This document shows, in pieces, positions 39,477 through 49,513 of a stretch of 64,000 bases of DNA. Where the stretch lies: the NCBI GenBank assembly GCA_902544065.1, contig CACCAS010000001.1:215088-279087 (forward strand). Direction: 5' to 3'. This DNA comes from an uncultured Pelagibacteraceae bacterium. GTDB lineage: Bacteria; Pseudomonadota; Alphaproteobacteria; Pelagibacterales; AG-422-B15. Made by a program: the position numbers and the translations under genes. Numbering within the stretch: the stretch's first letter is position 1; every line of letters begins with the position of its first letter. Under the pieces are notes generated by a model. The model was not told the origin of the DNA. It was given only the letters and a program-made list of their open reading frames with translations, and did no database searches.

Positions 39477-39914
39477 ATGAACGAAAATTTAATAATATCT
39501 ATAGCCTCAGATCACGCCGGTTATGATATGAAAGATAAAGTAGTTAATTTTCTAAAGGCAAAAAATATTGAAGTTATCGATAGAGGGCCTGAACAAAATG
39601 AACCCGTAGACTATCCAGATTATGCAGAGAAAGTTGCTACAGATATTTCCAGCCAAACTGTAAATATGGGAATATTAATTTGCGGTTCTGGCCAAGGAAT
39701 GTCAATGGCAGCTAATAAAAAACCAGGAATTAGAGCGGCACTTTGCTACAATAATGAAATAACTAGGCTTGCAAGGGCGCATAACGATGCAAATATTTTG
39801 ACTTTAGGCGCTAGAGTGATAGATGAAAGTACAGTTATTAGTTGTGTTGACACATTTATAAACACTGAATTTGAGGGCGGTCGTCACATTACTAGAATAA
39901 ACAAAATAGGATAA
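39477..39914 (+). CDS. rpiB: Ribose-5-phosphate isomerase B
   Basis: Interconverts ribose 5-phosphate and ribulose 5-phosphate, 145 aa. The start [18 protein letters not shown] and the active-site cysteine in [20 protein letters not shown] near residue 68 are diagnostic, as is [15 protein letters not shown]. It precedes glyA by eight bases, an arrangement common in alphaproteobacteria. Confidence 0.95.
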   Translation: MNENLIISIASDHAGYDMKDKVVNFLKAKNIEVIDRGPEQNEPVDYPDYAEKVATDISSQTVNMGILICGSGQGMSMAANKKPGIRAALCYNNEITRLARAHNDANILTLGARVIDESTVISCVDTFINTEFEGGRHITRINKIG

Positions 39915-39922
39915 GATATAAT

Positions 39923-41185
39923 ATGAGCTTTTTTTCTTCACCACTTAAGGATATCGATAATGAAATTCATAAGGCTATTAATCTAGAGTTAGATAGGCAG
40001 CAAAATCAGATAGAATTGATTGCTTCTGAAAATATAGTTTCTAAAGCTGTTCTTGAAGCCCAAGGTTCAATAATGACAAATAAGTATGCTGAGGGATATG
40101 CAAGTTCTCGATACTATGGTGGGTGCGAATTCGTTGATATTGCAGAAGACCTTGCAATAAAAAGACTTCGAAAATTATACAAGTGTGAATATGCTAACGT
40201 TCAGCCTCATTCGGGTGCCCAGGCAAATGGAGCGGTTATGTTAGCTCTGATTAAGCCAGGTGATACTATTCTTGGGATGAGTTTAGATGCTGGTGGACAT
40301 TTAACACATGGCTCTGCCCCGTCAATGTCTGGTAAGTGGTTTCATGCCGTTCAATACGGATTGGAAGACAATGGATTAATTGACTACGATGAAGTTGAAA
40401 GGCTAGCACTTGAACACAACCCAAAAATTATTATTGCTGGAGGAAGTGCTTATTCAAGAATTATAGATTTTAAAAAATTTAGAGAGATCTGTGATCAAGT
40501 CGGTGCATTTCTTCATGTAGACATGGCTCACTTTTCAGGCCTGGTTGCTGCTGAGGAGTATCCAAATCCATTAGAATATGCTGATGTAGTAACTTCTACG
40601 ACTCATAAGACTATTCGAGGTGCAAGAGGAGGTATGATTTTATCAAATAATTTAGAGTTAGGTAAAAAATTTAATTCTGCAGTTTTTCCTGGTTATCAAG
40701 GTGGCCCATTAATGCATGTGATTGCTGGCAAAGCCGTAGCTTTTGGAGAAGCATTGAAACCAGAATTTAAGGAATACATAAAACAAGTAATAACAAACGC
40801 TAAGACATTAAGTGACACCCTCGTTAGTGGAGGATTAAAGATTGTTTCTGGTGGAACTGATACTCATTTAATTTTAGTAGATTTAACTCCAATGGATTTA
40901 ACAGGCGACTCCGCTCAAACTAGTTTGGAAGCAGCAAATATAACATGTAATAAAAATGGAATACCTAAGGACCCGAAGCCGCCTAAAATTACATCAGGTA
41001 TCAGACTTGGAACCCCAGCAGCAACAACAAGAGGTTTTAAGGAAAATGAGTTTAAGCTTGTAGGAGAGTTGATACTAGAAACACTTGTTGGCTTAAAAAG
41101 TAATCCAACTGATAATAGCAATGTAGAAAAATCTGTTAAAGAAAAAGTAATTAGTTTGTGTAACGAGTTTCCAATTTATAGTTAG
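39923..41185 (+). CDS. glyA: Serine hydroxymethyltransferase
   Basis: Interconverts serine and glycine with tetrahydrofolate, the main one-carbon source. The 420-aa protein has [20 protein letters not shown] near residue 28, GYPSSRYYGG-type [27 protein letters not shown], and the pyridoxal-phosphate lysine in [14 protein letters not shown] near residue 228. The sequence is full length with no anomalies. nrdR starts eight bases later. Confidence 0.97.
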   Translation: MSFFSSPLKDIDNEIHKAINLELDRQQNQIELIASENIVSKAVLEAQGSIMTNKYAEGYASSRYYGGCEFVDIAEDLAIKRLRKLYKCEYANVQPHSGAQANGAVMLALIKPGDTILGMSLDAGGHLTHGSAPSMSGKWFHAVQYGLEDNGLIDYDEVERLALEHNPKIIIAGGSAYSRIIDFKKFREICDQVGAFLHVDMAHFSGLVAAEEYPNPLEYADVVTSTTHKTIRGARGGMILSNNLELGKKFNSAVFPGYQGGPLMHVIAGKAVAFGEALKPEFKEYIKQVITNAKTLSDTLVSGGLKIVSGGTDTHLILVDLTPMDLTGDSAQTSLEAANITCNKNGIPKDPKPPKITSGIRLGTPAATTRGFKENEFKLVGELILETLVGLKSNPTDNSNVEKSVKEKVISLCNEFPIYS

Positions 41186-41193
41186 GTTTTTTT

Positions 41194-41652
41194 ATGAAAT
41201 GTCCATTTTGTGGAAATGAAGATACTCAAGTAAAAGACTCTAGATCTACGGAGGATAATTCTGCTATTAGAAGAAGAAGGTTTTGTTCTGCTTGCGGAGC
41301 TAGATTTACAACATTTGAGAGAATACAGTTACGTGAATTAACTGTTATAAAAAAATCTGGTAAAAAAGTTCCTTTTGATAGAGACAAATTAGAGAGATCA
41401 GTTCAAATTGCCTTAAGGAAAAGGCCAGTAGAGTCTGATAGAGTTGATCGAATGATAAGTGGGATTGTTAGAAGAGTTGAGAGTCTAGGTGAAGCTGAAA
41501 TAGCTTCAGATGTAGTTGGAGAAATTGTCATGGAGGGGTTGCAAAGCATAGATCCTGTCGCGTATGTAAGGTTTGCGTCTGTATATAAAAATTTCAGAGA
41601 AGCTAAAGACTTTGAAGAGTTTATTGGAGTGATCTCATCAAATAAAGAATAG
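41194..41652 (+). CDS. nrdR: Transcriptional repressor NrdR
   Basis: Represses ribonucleotide reductase genes in response to nucleotides. The 152-aa protein has a four-cysteine zinc ribbon ([17 protein letters not shown] and [14 protein letters not shown]) followed by an ATP-cone domain ([20 protein letters not shown]). [20 protein letters not shown] is the usual C-terminus. glyA-nrdR-ribD is a conserved alphaproteobacterial order. No NrdR boxes were recognised in the window. Confidence 0.96.
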   Translation: MKCPFCGNEDTQVKDSRSTEDNSAIRRRRFCSACGARFTTFERIQLRELTVIKKSGKKVPFDRDKLERSVQIALRKRPVESDRVDRMISGIVRRVESLGEAEIASDVVGEIVMEGLQSIDPVAYVRFASVYKNFREAKDFEEFIGVISSNKE

Positions 41653-41660
41653 GTATTTAA

Positions 41661-42746
41661 TTGAAAATTGTCGACTATATGCAGCTGGCAGAAAGAATGG
41701 CCAATAGAGCTATTGGCTCTACCTGCCCAAATCCACCTGTTGGGGTAATAATCGTTAAAAATAAAACCATTATTGCAAGAGGCTGGACTCAGAGGTATGG
41801 ATCTCCACATGCCGAAGTTCATGCAATAAATCAAGTTAGAAATAAGAAGCAATTAGAAGGTGCATCTATATATACAACTCTAGAACCTTGCTCTCATGTT
41901 GGAAAAAATCCACCTTGTGTAGATCAAATAATAAAATACAAATTCGCAAAAGTTTTTATTTCAGAAATTGACAAAAATAAGTTAGTTAAAGGTAAATCTA
42001 TAAAAAAGCTTAGGAAAAGAAAAATAAGAGTCATCGTCAAAAATTTTAGCAATCAAACAAGGCGGATTAATAAAGTTTTCTTTAACTCATTAAATAAAAA
42101 TTTACCTCATGTAACACTTAAAATTGCATCAACTGCAGACGGTAAAATTGCCACAAAGTTTAAAGAAAGTAAATGGATAACAAACTCAATTTCAAGACAG
42201 CATGGCCATATGTTGCGAGCACAAAATGATTGTATGTTAGTAGGCAAAGGAACAATAATCGAGGATAATCCTTCATTAGACTGCAGACTAAGTGGACTTG
42301 AAAGTTTGTCGCCAGATTTATTTATACTTGATAGTAGTCTGAATATACCAAGCAATTATAAAATATATAACAAACACTCACGAAACGTGTATGTATTTTA
42401 CTCTGATGGAAAAAAATTATCGAATTTAAATAATAAAAATGTAAGGTTCATAAAGGTAAGTAAAAAAGGCTCAGAGCTATCATTAAAAGATATATTAAAT
42501 AAAATTACAAATCTTGGATACATGAGAATTCTTGTCGAAGGAGGCTCAAATTTAAGTGGTTCATTGATTAAAAATAATTATGTTGACGAGATTCAGTGGT
42601 TCAGAGCTAGTAAAATAATTGGCAAAGGTGGAGTTGATGCGGTGTCAGATATGGGTGTCAACAATATGGAGTCTACAAAGAACTATGTTCTTTTTGAAAG
42701 TAAAAATTATGGAAACGATATTCTAACTATACATAGAAAGGGGTAG
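41661..42746 (+). CDS. ribD: Bifunctional riboflavin deaminase-reductase
   Basis: Deaminates and then reduces the pyrimidine intermediate of riboflavin synthesis, 361 aa. The deaminase half has CPNPPVGVIIV, the zinc site PHAEVHA near residue 50 and LEPCSHVGKNPPC. The reductase half (about 150-361) has TLKIASTADGKIATK and ILVEGGSNLSGSLI. The start is TTG at 41661, which keeps the DYM-x-LA helix found in the family; ATG 41679 would trim it. ribE follows after five bases. Confidence 0.93.
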   Translation: MKIVDYMQLAERMANRAIGSTCPNPPVGVIIVKNKTIIARGWTQRYGSPHAEVHAINQVRNKKQLEGASIYTTLEPCSHVGKNPPCVDQIIKYKFAKVFISEIDKNKLVKGKSIKKLRKRKIRVIVKNFSNQTRRINKVFFNSLNKNLPHVTLKIASTADGKIATKFKESKWITNSISRQHGHMLRAQNDCMLVGKGTIIEDNPSLDCRLSGLESLSPDLFILDSSLNIPSNYKIYNKHSRNVYVFYSDGKKLSNLNNKNVRFIKVSKKGSELSLKDILNKITNLGYMRILVEGGSNLSGSLIKNNYVDEIQWFRASKIIGKGGVDAVSDMGVNNMESTKNYVLFESKNYGNDILTIHRKG

Positions 42747-42751
42747 TTTTA

Positions 42752-43342
42752 ATGTTTTCGGGAATAATTGATAATAAAGGTTTTGTTATCAAATTTGAGA
42801 AAAAAAAAGATTATAGATTAGTATTAGATACAAATCTTAAATACAAAGATATCAAAAAGGGTAGTTCTGTATGTTGTAATGGTATTTGTCTTACAGTGAT
42901 AAGTAGGAAACAGAAAAAAAAATATACTCAACTTTCATTTGATGTTTCTCAAGAAACAATCAACTGTTCAAACTTTAATGCAATTAAAAAAGGTGATGAA
43001 ATAAATATTGAGAAATCCTTGCGTGTGGGAGATGAAATTAGTGGTCATTTTGTATTCGGTCATGTCGATGATACTTCAAAATTGATCAGCATTAAAAAAG
43101 TCGGTGACTCCCATGAGATAAAGTTAGAAATTTCAAAAAATATTAAAAAATATATTGCAAAAAAAGGATCTGTTTCTCTAAATGGAATTTCGTTAACTGT
43201 AAACCAAGTCAAAAATAATTTTATTGTCCTTAACATTATTCCCTTCACATGGTTGAACACTAATCTAAAAGGATTGAAAATAGGTGATAGAATAAACCTT
43301 GAAGTTGATATGTTAGCAAGATATGTTACGCAAAATCATTAA
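42752..43342 (+). CDS. ribE: Riboflavin synthase alpha chain
   Basis: Dismutates two lumazines into riboflavin, 196 aa, a tandem repeat of two lumazine-binding barrels. It begins MFSGIIDNKGFV. The first barrel shows CCNGICLTVI and the second shows GSVSLNGISLTVN; GHFVFGHVDDTSKL marks the domain boundary region. Length is normal. The gene is called ribE or ribC in different organisms. Confidence 0.94.
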   Translation: MFSGIIDNKGFVIKFEKKKDYRLVLDTNLKYKDIKKGSSVCCNGICLTVISRKQKKKYTQLSFDVSQETINCSNFNAIKKGDEINIEKSLRVGDEISGHFVFGHVDDTSKLISIKKVGDSHEIKLEISKNIKKYIAKKGSVSLNGISLTVNQVKNNFIVLNIIPFTWLNTNLKGLKIGDRINLEVDMLARYVTQNH

Positions 43343-43357
43343 AATATAAACTTAAGC

Positions 43358-44473
43358 ATGAATAGGGAATTTATATCTTCCATAGAGGAAATAATTGAAG
43401 ACCAAAGGGCTGGAAAGATGGTTATTATGGTCGACGATGAAAACCGTGAGAATGAAGGCGATCTAATTATTCCCGCTGAAAGAGCTGATGATAAAGCCGT
43501 TAATTTTATGGCCAAATATGGAAGGGGTCTTATATGTCTTTCTTTAACAGAAGAAAGAGTTAAACAATTAGATTTACCACTCATGTCTCAAAATAATGAA
43601 ACAAGAGACTCAACGGCATTTACAATATCGATAGAAGCAAAAGAAGGCGTTACAACTGGTATCTCTGCACAAGACAGAGCTATAACAATTCAAACCGCAA
43701 TAAATAAAAATATGACAAAGGGTGATATTATGAGTCCTGGTCATGTATTTCCTCTGGTGGCTCGCGATGGAGGAGTATTAGTGAGAGCAGGTCACACAGA
43801 GGCATCTGTTGATTTAGCCAGGCTTAGTGAAAATATCCCAGCAGGTGTAATCTGTGAGATTATGAATGATGATGGGACAATGGCTAGGATTCCAGATTTG
43901 ATTGAATTTTCACAAGAACATAATATTAAGATTGGACGGATTGTTGATCTAATAGCTTACAGACGAGAAAAAGATAAGTTTGTAAAAAAAATACATGATT
44001 CAAAAATAAACATAAAATCTAATTACGAATTTGACATCAAAATTTACGAGTCATTATTTGATAATACAGAGCAAATAGTTTTATCTAAAGGAAATATTGA
44101 TAATGGAAAGCCAGTAATGGTAAGGGTCCACGTAACTGACTATTTTGATAATCTATTTGGTGAGTACGGTAGTGATGATGCATCACTAAACAAGAGCGTA
44201 GAGGTTATACAAAACCATGGACGTGGAGTACTTATTTTAATTAGAGATAGTGGCAAATCTATTATAAACAGACTCATAACCAATACATCTTCGGTTGGAA
44301 ATAAATCTCAGAATGAGAAAGATGAGTTAAGAATTTATGGCATGGGCGCTCAAATATTGTCTGAGTTAGGTGTAAAAGAAATGATATTGCTTACAAACAC
44401 CGAGTGGAAATTCATTGGCCTTGAAGCTTACGGCTTAAATATAATTGAGACAAAATTACTAAACGAATTGTAG
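43358..44473 (+). CDS. ribB: 3,4-dihydroxy-2-butanone 4-phosphate synthase fused to an inactive GTP cyclohydrolase II-like domain
   Basis: Residues 1-210 are DHBP synthase, which cuts ribulose 5-phosphate into the four-carbon riboflavin precursor: MVIMVDDENRENEGDLIIPAE, ISAQDRA, and GHVFPLVARDGGVLVRAGHTEA (as GHVFPLVARDGG and RAGHTEASVDLARL). Residues 215-371 align with GTP cyclohydrolase II, but all three zinc cysteines and the catalytic LRQEGRG motif are gone (here VHVTDYFDNLFGEYGSDD and LIRDSGKSI). So this is the RibBX-type fusion and another enzyme must open GTP. It lies between ribE and ribH. Confidence 0.92.
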   Translation: MNREFISSIEEIIEDQRAGKMVIMVDDENRENEGDLIIPAERADDKAVNFMAKYGRGLICLSLTEERVKQLDLPLMSQNNETRDSTAFTISIEAKEGVTTGISAQDRAITIQTAINKNMTKGDIMSPGHVFPLVARDGGVLVRAGHTEASVDLARLSENIPAGVICEIMNDDGTMARIPDLIEFSQEHNIKIGRIVDLIAYRREKDKFVKKIHDSKINIKSNYEFDIKIYESLFDNTEQIVLSKGNIDNGKPVMVRVHVTDYFDNLFGEYGSDDASLNKSVEVIQNHGRGVLILIRDSGKSIINRLITNTSSVGNKSQNEKDELRIYGMGAQILSELGVKEMILLTNTEWKFIGLEAYGLNIIETKLLNEL

Positions 44474-44476
44474 ACA

Positions 44477-44887
44477 ATGAAAACTTATAAATTTCTTTTA
44501 GTTGCTTCAAATTTTTATCCTGAAATAACAAAAGACTTACTTAGAGGAGCCCAAACATATTTAAAAAAACAAGGGCATAAATTTGATATAACTTATACAA
44601 AAGGGTCTTTGGAAATTCCAACAAAGATTTCAATGAAATTAGAGAAGAAAAAATATGATGCAGCTATAGCAATTGGCTGTATCATTAAAGGTAAAACTGA
44701 TCATTATGAAATTATCGCTAACGCCATTACAAAGTCATTGCTTCATCTTTCAATTCAGTATAAATTACCTATTACTAACTCTGTTCTTACTTGTAGAAAT
44801 ATTAAGCAAGCAAAAGATAGATCTTCAAATGAGGTTAATCGAGCAAAAGAAGCAGTTGACGCGGCAATAGCAGTTATAAAAGATTAA
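44477..44887 (+). CDS. ribH: 6,7-dimethyl-8-ribityllumazine synthase
   Basis: Condenses the two riboflavin branches into lumazine, 136 aa. It has SNFYPEITKDLLRGA near residue 11, the substrate motif KGSLEIPTKI near residue 40, AIGCIIKGKTDHYEIIAN with the catalytic histidine near residue 76, and NSVLTCRNIKQAKDRS. It is somewhat short and AT-rich-biased in composition but complete. It begins three bases after ribB. Confidence 0.93.
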   Translation: MKTYKFLLVASNFYPEITKDLLRGAQTYLKKQGHKFDITYTKGSLEIPTKISMKLEKKKYDAAIAIGCIIKGKTDHYEIIANAITKSLLHLSIQYKLPITNSVLTCRNIKQAKDRSSNEVNRAKEAVDAAIAVIKD

Positions 44888-44892
44888 TCTAA

Positions 44893-45321
44893 ATGTCGAA
44901 CAGTAAATCATTTCAAAGATTTATAGTTGTTCAAGCACTCTACGAGCTTTCCATTAATGAAGGAGGAGAAAAACCAATTGAAGAAATATTCAATCACATA
45001 ATTGAACAATCTAACTATAAAAATAAAGTAAAAAATACTAACTTAAATTTTGCTAAAAAAATATTTGAAGGAGTAACGGTTAATTACGATAAAATAGATA
45101 AAATCCTTAAAGCATCTACAAACAAGAAAATTAATGTTAATTCAATGGATAAGTTGCTTATTTCAATTTTTAGACCAGCAATATATGAAATTGAGTTTAG
45201 CGATACAGCAAAAAAAATTGCAATTTCTGAGTATTTGTTGATAGCTAACCGTTTTTTTGGAATGAATGAAATTTCGTTAATTAATGGAGTGTTAGATAAT
45301 CTGCAAGATTCTCAATTTTAA
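44893..45321 (+). CDS. nusB: Transcription antitermination factor NusB
   Basis: Binds BoxA RNA with NusE/S10 to prevent termination in rRNA operons, 142 aa. The all-helical fold starts SFQRFIVVQALYELSIN and ends with ISEYLLIANRFFGMNEISLINGVLD, seen as IAISEYLLIANRF and SLINGVLDN. Position after ribH is the conserved order. thiL, often next, is absent; hppA follows after a 68-base gap. Confidence 0.92.
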   Translation: MSNSKSFQRFIVVQALYELSINEGGEKPIEEIFNHIIEQSNYKNKVKNTNLNFAKKIFEGVTVNYDKIDKILKASTNKKINVNSMDKLLISIFRPAIYEIEFSDTAKKIAISEYLLIANRFFGMNEISLINGVLDNLQDSQF

Positions 45322-45389
45322 AATAATGATTGCAAATCTCTGAAAATTTTGGCATTTTCTCAACCAATTAGTATTTAAAGGGATCAAAT

Positions 45390-47462
45390 ATGAGCATTAT
45401 GAATTTAATAATTTTCTCTGGAGTCTTATCTATATTATATGGCTTCTGGGCAGGTAATTCAGTATTAAAGTCTAATGCTGGTAATGATAAAATGCAGGAG
45501 ATATCCTCTGCTATTCAAATAGGCGCTCAAGCATATCTTAACAGACAATATACAACTATAGCAGTTGTAGGTCTTGTAATTTGTTTTCTTTTATATCTAT
45601 TTTTTGGAGATTTTTGGGTAATAGGTGGCTATTTAATTGGTGCAATTTTGTCTGGCGCCGCAGGTTATATAGGAATGATTATATCAGTTAGGGCAAATGT
45701 AAGAACAGCTCAAGCAGCTAAAGAAAGTTTAGCAAATGGATTAAATGTAGCATTTAAGGCAGGAGCTGTAACTGGAATGTTAGTTGCTGGTTTAGCACTC
45801 TTATCTATTTCAGTTTACTATGTAATTTTAGTTTCCTATTCAGTTTCGGAAGAGACACTAAAGCATGCATTGGTCGCACTTGGATTTGGAGCTTCGCTAA
45901 TATCAATTTTTGCAAGATTAGGAGGAGGAATATTTACAAAAGGAGCTGATGTAGGAGCTGATTTAGTTGGAAAAGTGGAAGCAGGAATACCTGAAGACGA
46001 TCCAAGAAATCCAGCTGTAATTGCTGACAATGTAGGCGATAACGTGGGTGATTGTGCTGGCATGGCTGCAGACTTGTTTGAAACATATGCTGTTACTATT
46101 GTCGCAACAATGGTATTGGCTACAATATTCTTTACAGGTCCTATTTCAGAGATGATGACAATCTATCCGATGGCAATTGGTGGAAGCTGTCTAGTGGCAT
46201 CAATTATTGGCACATTTTTTGTAAGGCTCGGCCGCTCACAAAGCATAATGGGAGCCCTTTATAAGGGTTTTATTGCGTCGGCAATATTATCTTTAATTTT
46301 TATTTATCCTGTTACTCAATTCATTCTTGGAGATATGTCTAAAGAGTTTAGCTTTGGAACAACTACATTTACTGGATTATCGTTATATATATGTGCTTTT
46401 GTTGGAATAGTTATAACTGGTCTTTTAATATGGATAACAGAGTATTATACAGGGACTAATTATAGACCGGTTCAAAGTGTAGCTAAGGCATCCACGACTG
46501 GACATGGCACAAACGTGATTCAGGGCCTCGCAGTGTCAATGGAAGCAACGGCATTACCAGCTATCGTAATTGTTATAGGTATCGTCTTTACATATCAGCT
46601 GGCTGGTCTTTTTGGCATAGCTATTGCAGTAACAGCGATGTTAGCTTTAGCAGGAATGGTAGTCGCATTAGATGCTTACGGTCCGGTAACCGATAATGCT
46701 GGAGGTATTGCTGAAATGGCAAATCTTGACGAAAGTGTGAGGAAAACAACTGACTCACTCGATGCGGTTGGAAATACAACCAAAGCAGTTACTAAAGGAT
46801 ACGCTATTGGATCAGCTGGTTTAGGTGCCTTGGTTTTATTTGCAGCATACGTTGAAGATTTAAAACTGATACCAGAAATAACCCCAGATTTTAGCTTAGA
46901 AAACCCGTATGTAGTTGTTGGTCTTTTAATTGGTGGTTTATTACCATACCTGTTTGCGTCTATGGGTATGATGGCTGTGGGAAGAGCAGGTGGTGCTGTT
47001 GTTGAAGAAGTAAGAAAACAGTTTTCTGAAAATCCTGGTATTATGACAGGAGAAACAAAACCAGATTACTCAAAGTCAGTTGATATGTTAACTAGATCAG
47101 CTATCAAGGAAATGATAATACCATCAATGTTACCAGTACTATCTCCAATTGTTCTTTATTTTTTAATATCTTTTGTAGCTGACCAAGATGCAGCAGTTTC
47201 TTGTGTTGGAGCAATGTTACTAGGAGTCATTGTAACAGGTATCTTTGTTGCAATTTCTATGACTGCGGGTGGGGGTGCATGGGATAATGCTAAAAAGTAT
47301 GTTGAGGATGGAAACTATGGTGGCAAAGGGTCTGAAGCTCATAAAGCTGCGGTTACTGGTGATACAGTTGGCGATCCTTACAAAGATACGGCTGGTCCAG
47401 CTGTAAATCCGATGATTAAAATTACTAATATAGTTGCCTTGCTGCTATTAGCGGCAATTTAA
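45390..47462 (+). CDS. hppA: Proton-translocating inorganic pyrophosphatase, K+-independent type
   Basis: Membrane pump that exports protons using pyrophosphate hydrolysis, 690 aa with about 16 helices. The catalytic loop [20 protein letters not shown] and [22 protein letters not shown] is intact near residue 190. [17 protein letters not shown] has lysine at the position that is alanine in potassium-dependent enzymes, so I assign the K+-independent proton type. A ribosome site AAAGGGAT lies seven bases before the ATG. The gene recovers energy from biosynthetic pyrophosphate, useful in nutrient-poor water. Confidence 0.96.
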   Translation: MSIMNLIIFSGVLSILYGFWAGNSVLKSNAGNDKMQEISSAIQIGAQAYLNRQYTTIAVVGLVICFLLYLFFGDFWVIGGYLIGAILSGAAGYIGMIISVRANVRTAQAAKESLANGLNVAFKAGAVTGMLVAGLALLSISVYYVILVSYSVSEETLKHALVALGFGASLISIFARLGGGIFTKGADVGADLVGKVEAGIPEDDPRNPAVIADNVGDNVGDCAGMAADLFETYAVTIVATMVLATIFFTGPISEMMTIYPMAIGGSCLVASIIGTFFVRLGRSQSIMGALYKGFIASAILSLIFIYPVTQFILGDMSKEFSFGTTTFTGLSLYICAFVGIVITGLLIWITEYYTGTNYRPVQSVAKASTTGHGTNVIQGLAVSMEATALPAIVIVIGIVFTYQLAGLFGIAIAVTAMLALAGMVVALDAYGPVTDNAGGIAEMANLDESVRKTTDSLDAVGNTTKAVTKGYAIGSAGLGALVLFAAYVEDLKLIPEITPDFSLENPYVVVGLLIGGLLPYLFASMGMMAVGRAGGAVVEEVRKQFSENPGIMTGETKPDYSKSVDMLTRSAIKEMIIPSMLPVLSPIVLYFLISFVADQDAAVSCVGAMLLGVIVTGIFVAISMTAGGGAWDNAKKYVEDGNYGGKGSEAHKAAVTGDTVGDPYKDTAGPAVNPMIKITNIVALLLLAAI

Positions 47463-47472
47463 ATTTTGTTAT

Positions 47473-47907
47473 TTATTGTCCTCTCGTAAATGCTTCATAC
47501 AGCTGATCACCCACACCGTAAGCATTTCTTAGAACTCTTGTCTTACTTTTAGAAAACGCGATTTCATTAAAGTCGTTCTGATTTGCAATGTTTTTTGAGA
47601 GCAAAACACCATTTTTATCAAATTCAAATCTAAAAATTGACTGATATACAATATTGTCACTTTCAAAAACATTTCTTTGTTTGACTGAAATCAGGTAAAT
47701 CCAAACATTATTAATGTCACTTATTTCGATTGAAGGAGAACCCAAGGCCATAAAAACATCATTTTCACTTGATGCGCCTAAAGAAAACTTTGATAGCTCA
47801 TCTGTAGAATTTAAAACATCATCTAATAAATAACCATGTTGCTTATTTATTGGAGAACAGCTATAGCATAATATATTAATAAATAATAAAAAAAAAATAA
47901 TTTTCAT
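47473..47907 (-). CDS. bamE: BamE/OmlA-type outer-membrane assembly lipoprotein
   Basis: Small lipoprotein of the SmpA/OmlA family, a part of the BAM complex for outer-membrane protein insertion, 144 aa. A signal peptide ends at a lipobox-like CYSC (lipidated Cys near residue 16). Then come HGYLLDD, SLGASSENDVFMALGSPSIEI and VWIYLISVKQRNVFE, matching the BamE fold. ATG 47907 is preferred to the TTG at 47922, which would overlap the divergent gene. The start lies only four bases from the divergent chaperone start. Confidence 0.82.
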   Translation of the reverse strand: MKIIFFLLFINILCYSCSPINKQHGYLLDDVLNSTDELSKFSLGASSENDVFMALGSPSIEISDINNVWIYLISVKQRNVFESDNIVYQSIFRFEFDKNGVLLSKNIANQNDFNEIAFSKSKTRVLRNAYGVGDQLYEAFTRGQ

Positions 47908-47911
47908 AATA

Positions 47912-48463
47912 ATGTTTTTCAAAAAAGAAAATAAAAAGATACTTGAAATTTACCAGAATATTGTGAAAATATCGAGATCAAAGTTTTTTTATTTAAAACT
48001 TAAGGTCAAAGATGATTTTGAAACTAGGTTTGATTTAATTATATTTCATGCATTTATAATATTTTATTACTATAAGAATCTAAATATCAAAAATTCTAAA
48101 GTTTCACAGGACCTTTTTGATCTTATGTTTGGTGATTTTGAAAACAATTTAAGAGAAATGGGTTTTGGCGATATTGCAGTAAATAAAAAAATGAAAGTAT
48201 TTATATCTGCTTTTTACGGTCGAATTGCACAATATAGCAAAAGTATTGAAATTTTTGAAAGCAATGGAGATAAATCATTGATTCAATCTACAATATTAAA
48301 TAATATTTATAAGGGAAATAGAGCATCAAATAATAAAATAAATTTTTTTGTAAACCATATGATTAGCAATATAGAATATTTTGTAAACTCTAACGAGACA
48401 GAAAATTTAAAAAATAGTTTTGATTTTATTATGCATGTTGATGAAAAAACAATAATTGACTAA
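47912..48463 (+). CDS. Ubiquinol-cytochrome c chaperone family protein
   Basis: Member of the Cbp3/UQCC family that helps assemble cytochrome b into the bc1 complex, 183 aa. The core is LKVKDDFETRFDLIIFHAFI near residue 30, QDLFDLMFGDFENNLREMG and FISAFYGRIAQYSK, matching the family helices. No membrane segment is clear. It overlaps plsX by eight bases; the order bamE - UQCC - plsX is conserved in alphaproteobacteria, usually with a DUF177 gene before plsX that is missing here. Confidence 0.85.
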   Translation: MFFKKENKKILEIYQNIVKISRSKFFYLKLKVKDDFETRFDLIIFHAFIIFYYYKNLNIKNSKVSQDLFDLMFGDFENNLREMGFGDIAVNKKMKVFISAFYGRIAQYSKSIEIFESNGDKSLIQSTILNNIYKGNRASNNKINFFVNHMISNIEYFVNSNETENLKNSFDFIMHVDEKTIID

Positions 48464-49478
48464 AAGTTTTACTTTATCTATTGATACGTTGGGAAGCGAA
48501 ACAAAAATTAATGATGTTTTAAAAGGTCTAAATCAATCATTACTTAGAAATATTAATTATAAATTTCAATTATACGGTGATGAAAAACTAATTAAGAGAA
48601 ATATTGATAAGTATAAACGACTCATCACATCATCAGAAATTATTGATTGCGACTCATATATTTCTATGAATGATAAACCCTCAGAAATACTGAAAAATAA
48701 ACAATCGTCAAGTATGTATCTTGCTATAAAGTCAGTGCAAGATGGATTTTCTGACTCTGTTCTTTCTTTTGGAAACACTGGAGCATTAATGACATTATCC
48801 TTATTAAACTTAAAGACAATGGATGGAATCAAAAGACCAGCAATTGCCTCTATATGGCCAAATATGAAAGGTGATTCAATCGTATTGGATTTAGGCGCAA
48901 ATACCAAATTAGATAAGCGCTATTTAATTGATAATGCAGTACTAGGAGCTTGTTTAGCATCAATATTATTTAAAATTGAAAAACCAAGCATAGGATTATT
49001 AAATGTCGGAGTTGAAGATAATAAGGGCAGGGATGAAATAAAAGCAGCCTCTGATGAATTAAAAAATCTCTCAAAAAACTCAATGATCAAATATTATGGA
49101 TATGTTGAGGGTAACGATATATCTTTAGGGAGGACGAATGTTATTGTAACCGATGGATTCACGGGTAACATTTCATTGAAAACAGCAGAAGGTACAGCAA
49201 AACTTTTTCAAAGCCACCTCAGAGATGCTTTCAATAGCTCTTTATTATCTAAATTAGGGTTTTTTTTGTCATCTCTCGCAATGAAGTCAGTAAAGGACAG
49301 GCTCGATCCAAGAGTTCATAATTGTGGGATTTTAATGGGTTTGAAGGCGTTAGTTGTTAAATGCCATGGGCAATCTGAATATAGAGGAGTTTCATATGCT
49401 TCAGATATTATTTATTCACTTTTGGAAAACAATGTAAATGAAAAAATTCAAGGTTATGTTGATAGAATCAGAGTTTGA
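48456..49478 (+). CDS. plsX: Phosphate acyltransferase PlsX
   Basis: Makes acyl-phosphate from acyl-ACP for PlsY, 340 aa, normal length. The start is TTG at 48456, overlapping the chaperone gene by eight bases. Family motifs include SFGNTGALMTL near residue 107, VLDLGANTKLD, VIVTDGFTGNISLKTAEG and GLKALVVKCHG. The N-terminal D-x-MGGD motif is degenerate here (SIDTLGSETK). fabH, which almost always follows, is absent; ihfA comes next after 75 bases. Confidence 0.9.
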   Translation: MTKSFTLSIDTLGSETKINDVLKGLNQSLLRNINYKFQLYGDEKLIKRNIDKYKRLITSSEIIDCDSYISMNDKPSEILKNKQSSSMYLAIKSVQDGFSDSVLSFGNTGALMTLSLLNLKTMDGIKRPAIASIWPNMKGDSIVLDLGANTKLDKRYLIDNAVLGACLASILFKIEKPSIGLLNVGVEDNKGRDEIKAASDELKNLSKNSMIKYYGYVEGNDISLGRTNVIVTDGFTGNISLKTAEGTAKLFQSHLRDAFNSSLLSKLGFFLSSLAMKSVKDRLDPRVHNCGILMGLKALVVKCHGQSEYRGVSYASDIIYSLLENNVNEKIQGYVDRIRV

Positions 49479-49513
49479 ATAGTACATCGATACCTAAAAA
49501 ATAAATTAATATA

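Noticed and set aside
41403..41852. 149-codon minus-strand frame across nrdR and ribD, and a 142-codon one across ihfA (49544-49972)
   Set aside because: Both lie opposite well-supported genes and have no supporting signals.
45349..45377. TTGGCA-17-TATTTA promoter before hppA
   Set aside because: The predicted start would remove the clear AAAGGGAT ribosome site of hppA, so the match is probably chance in AT-rich DNA.
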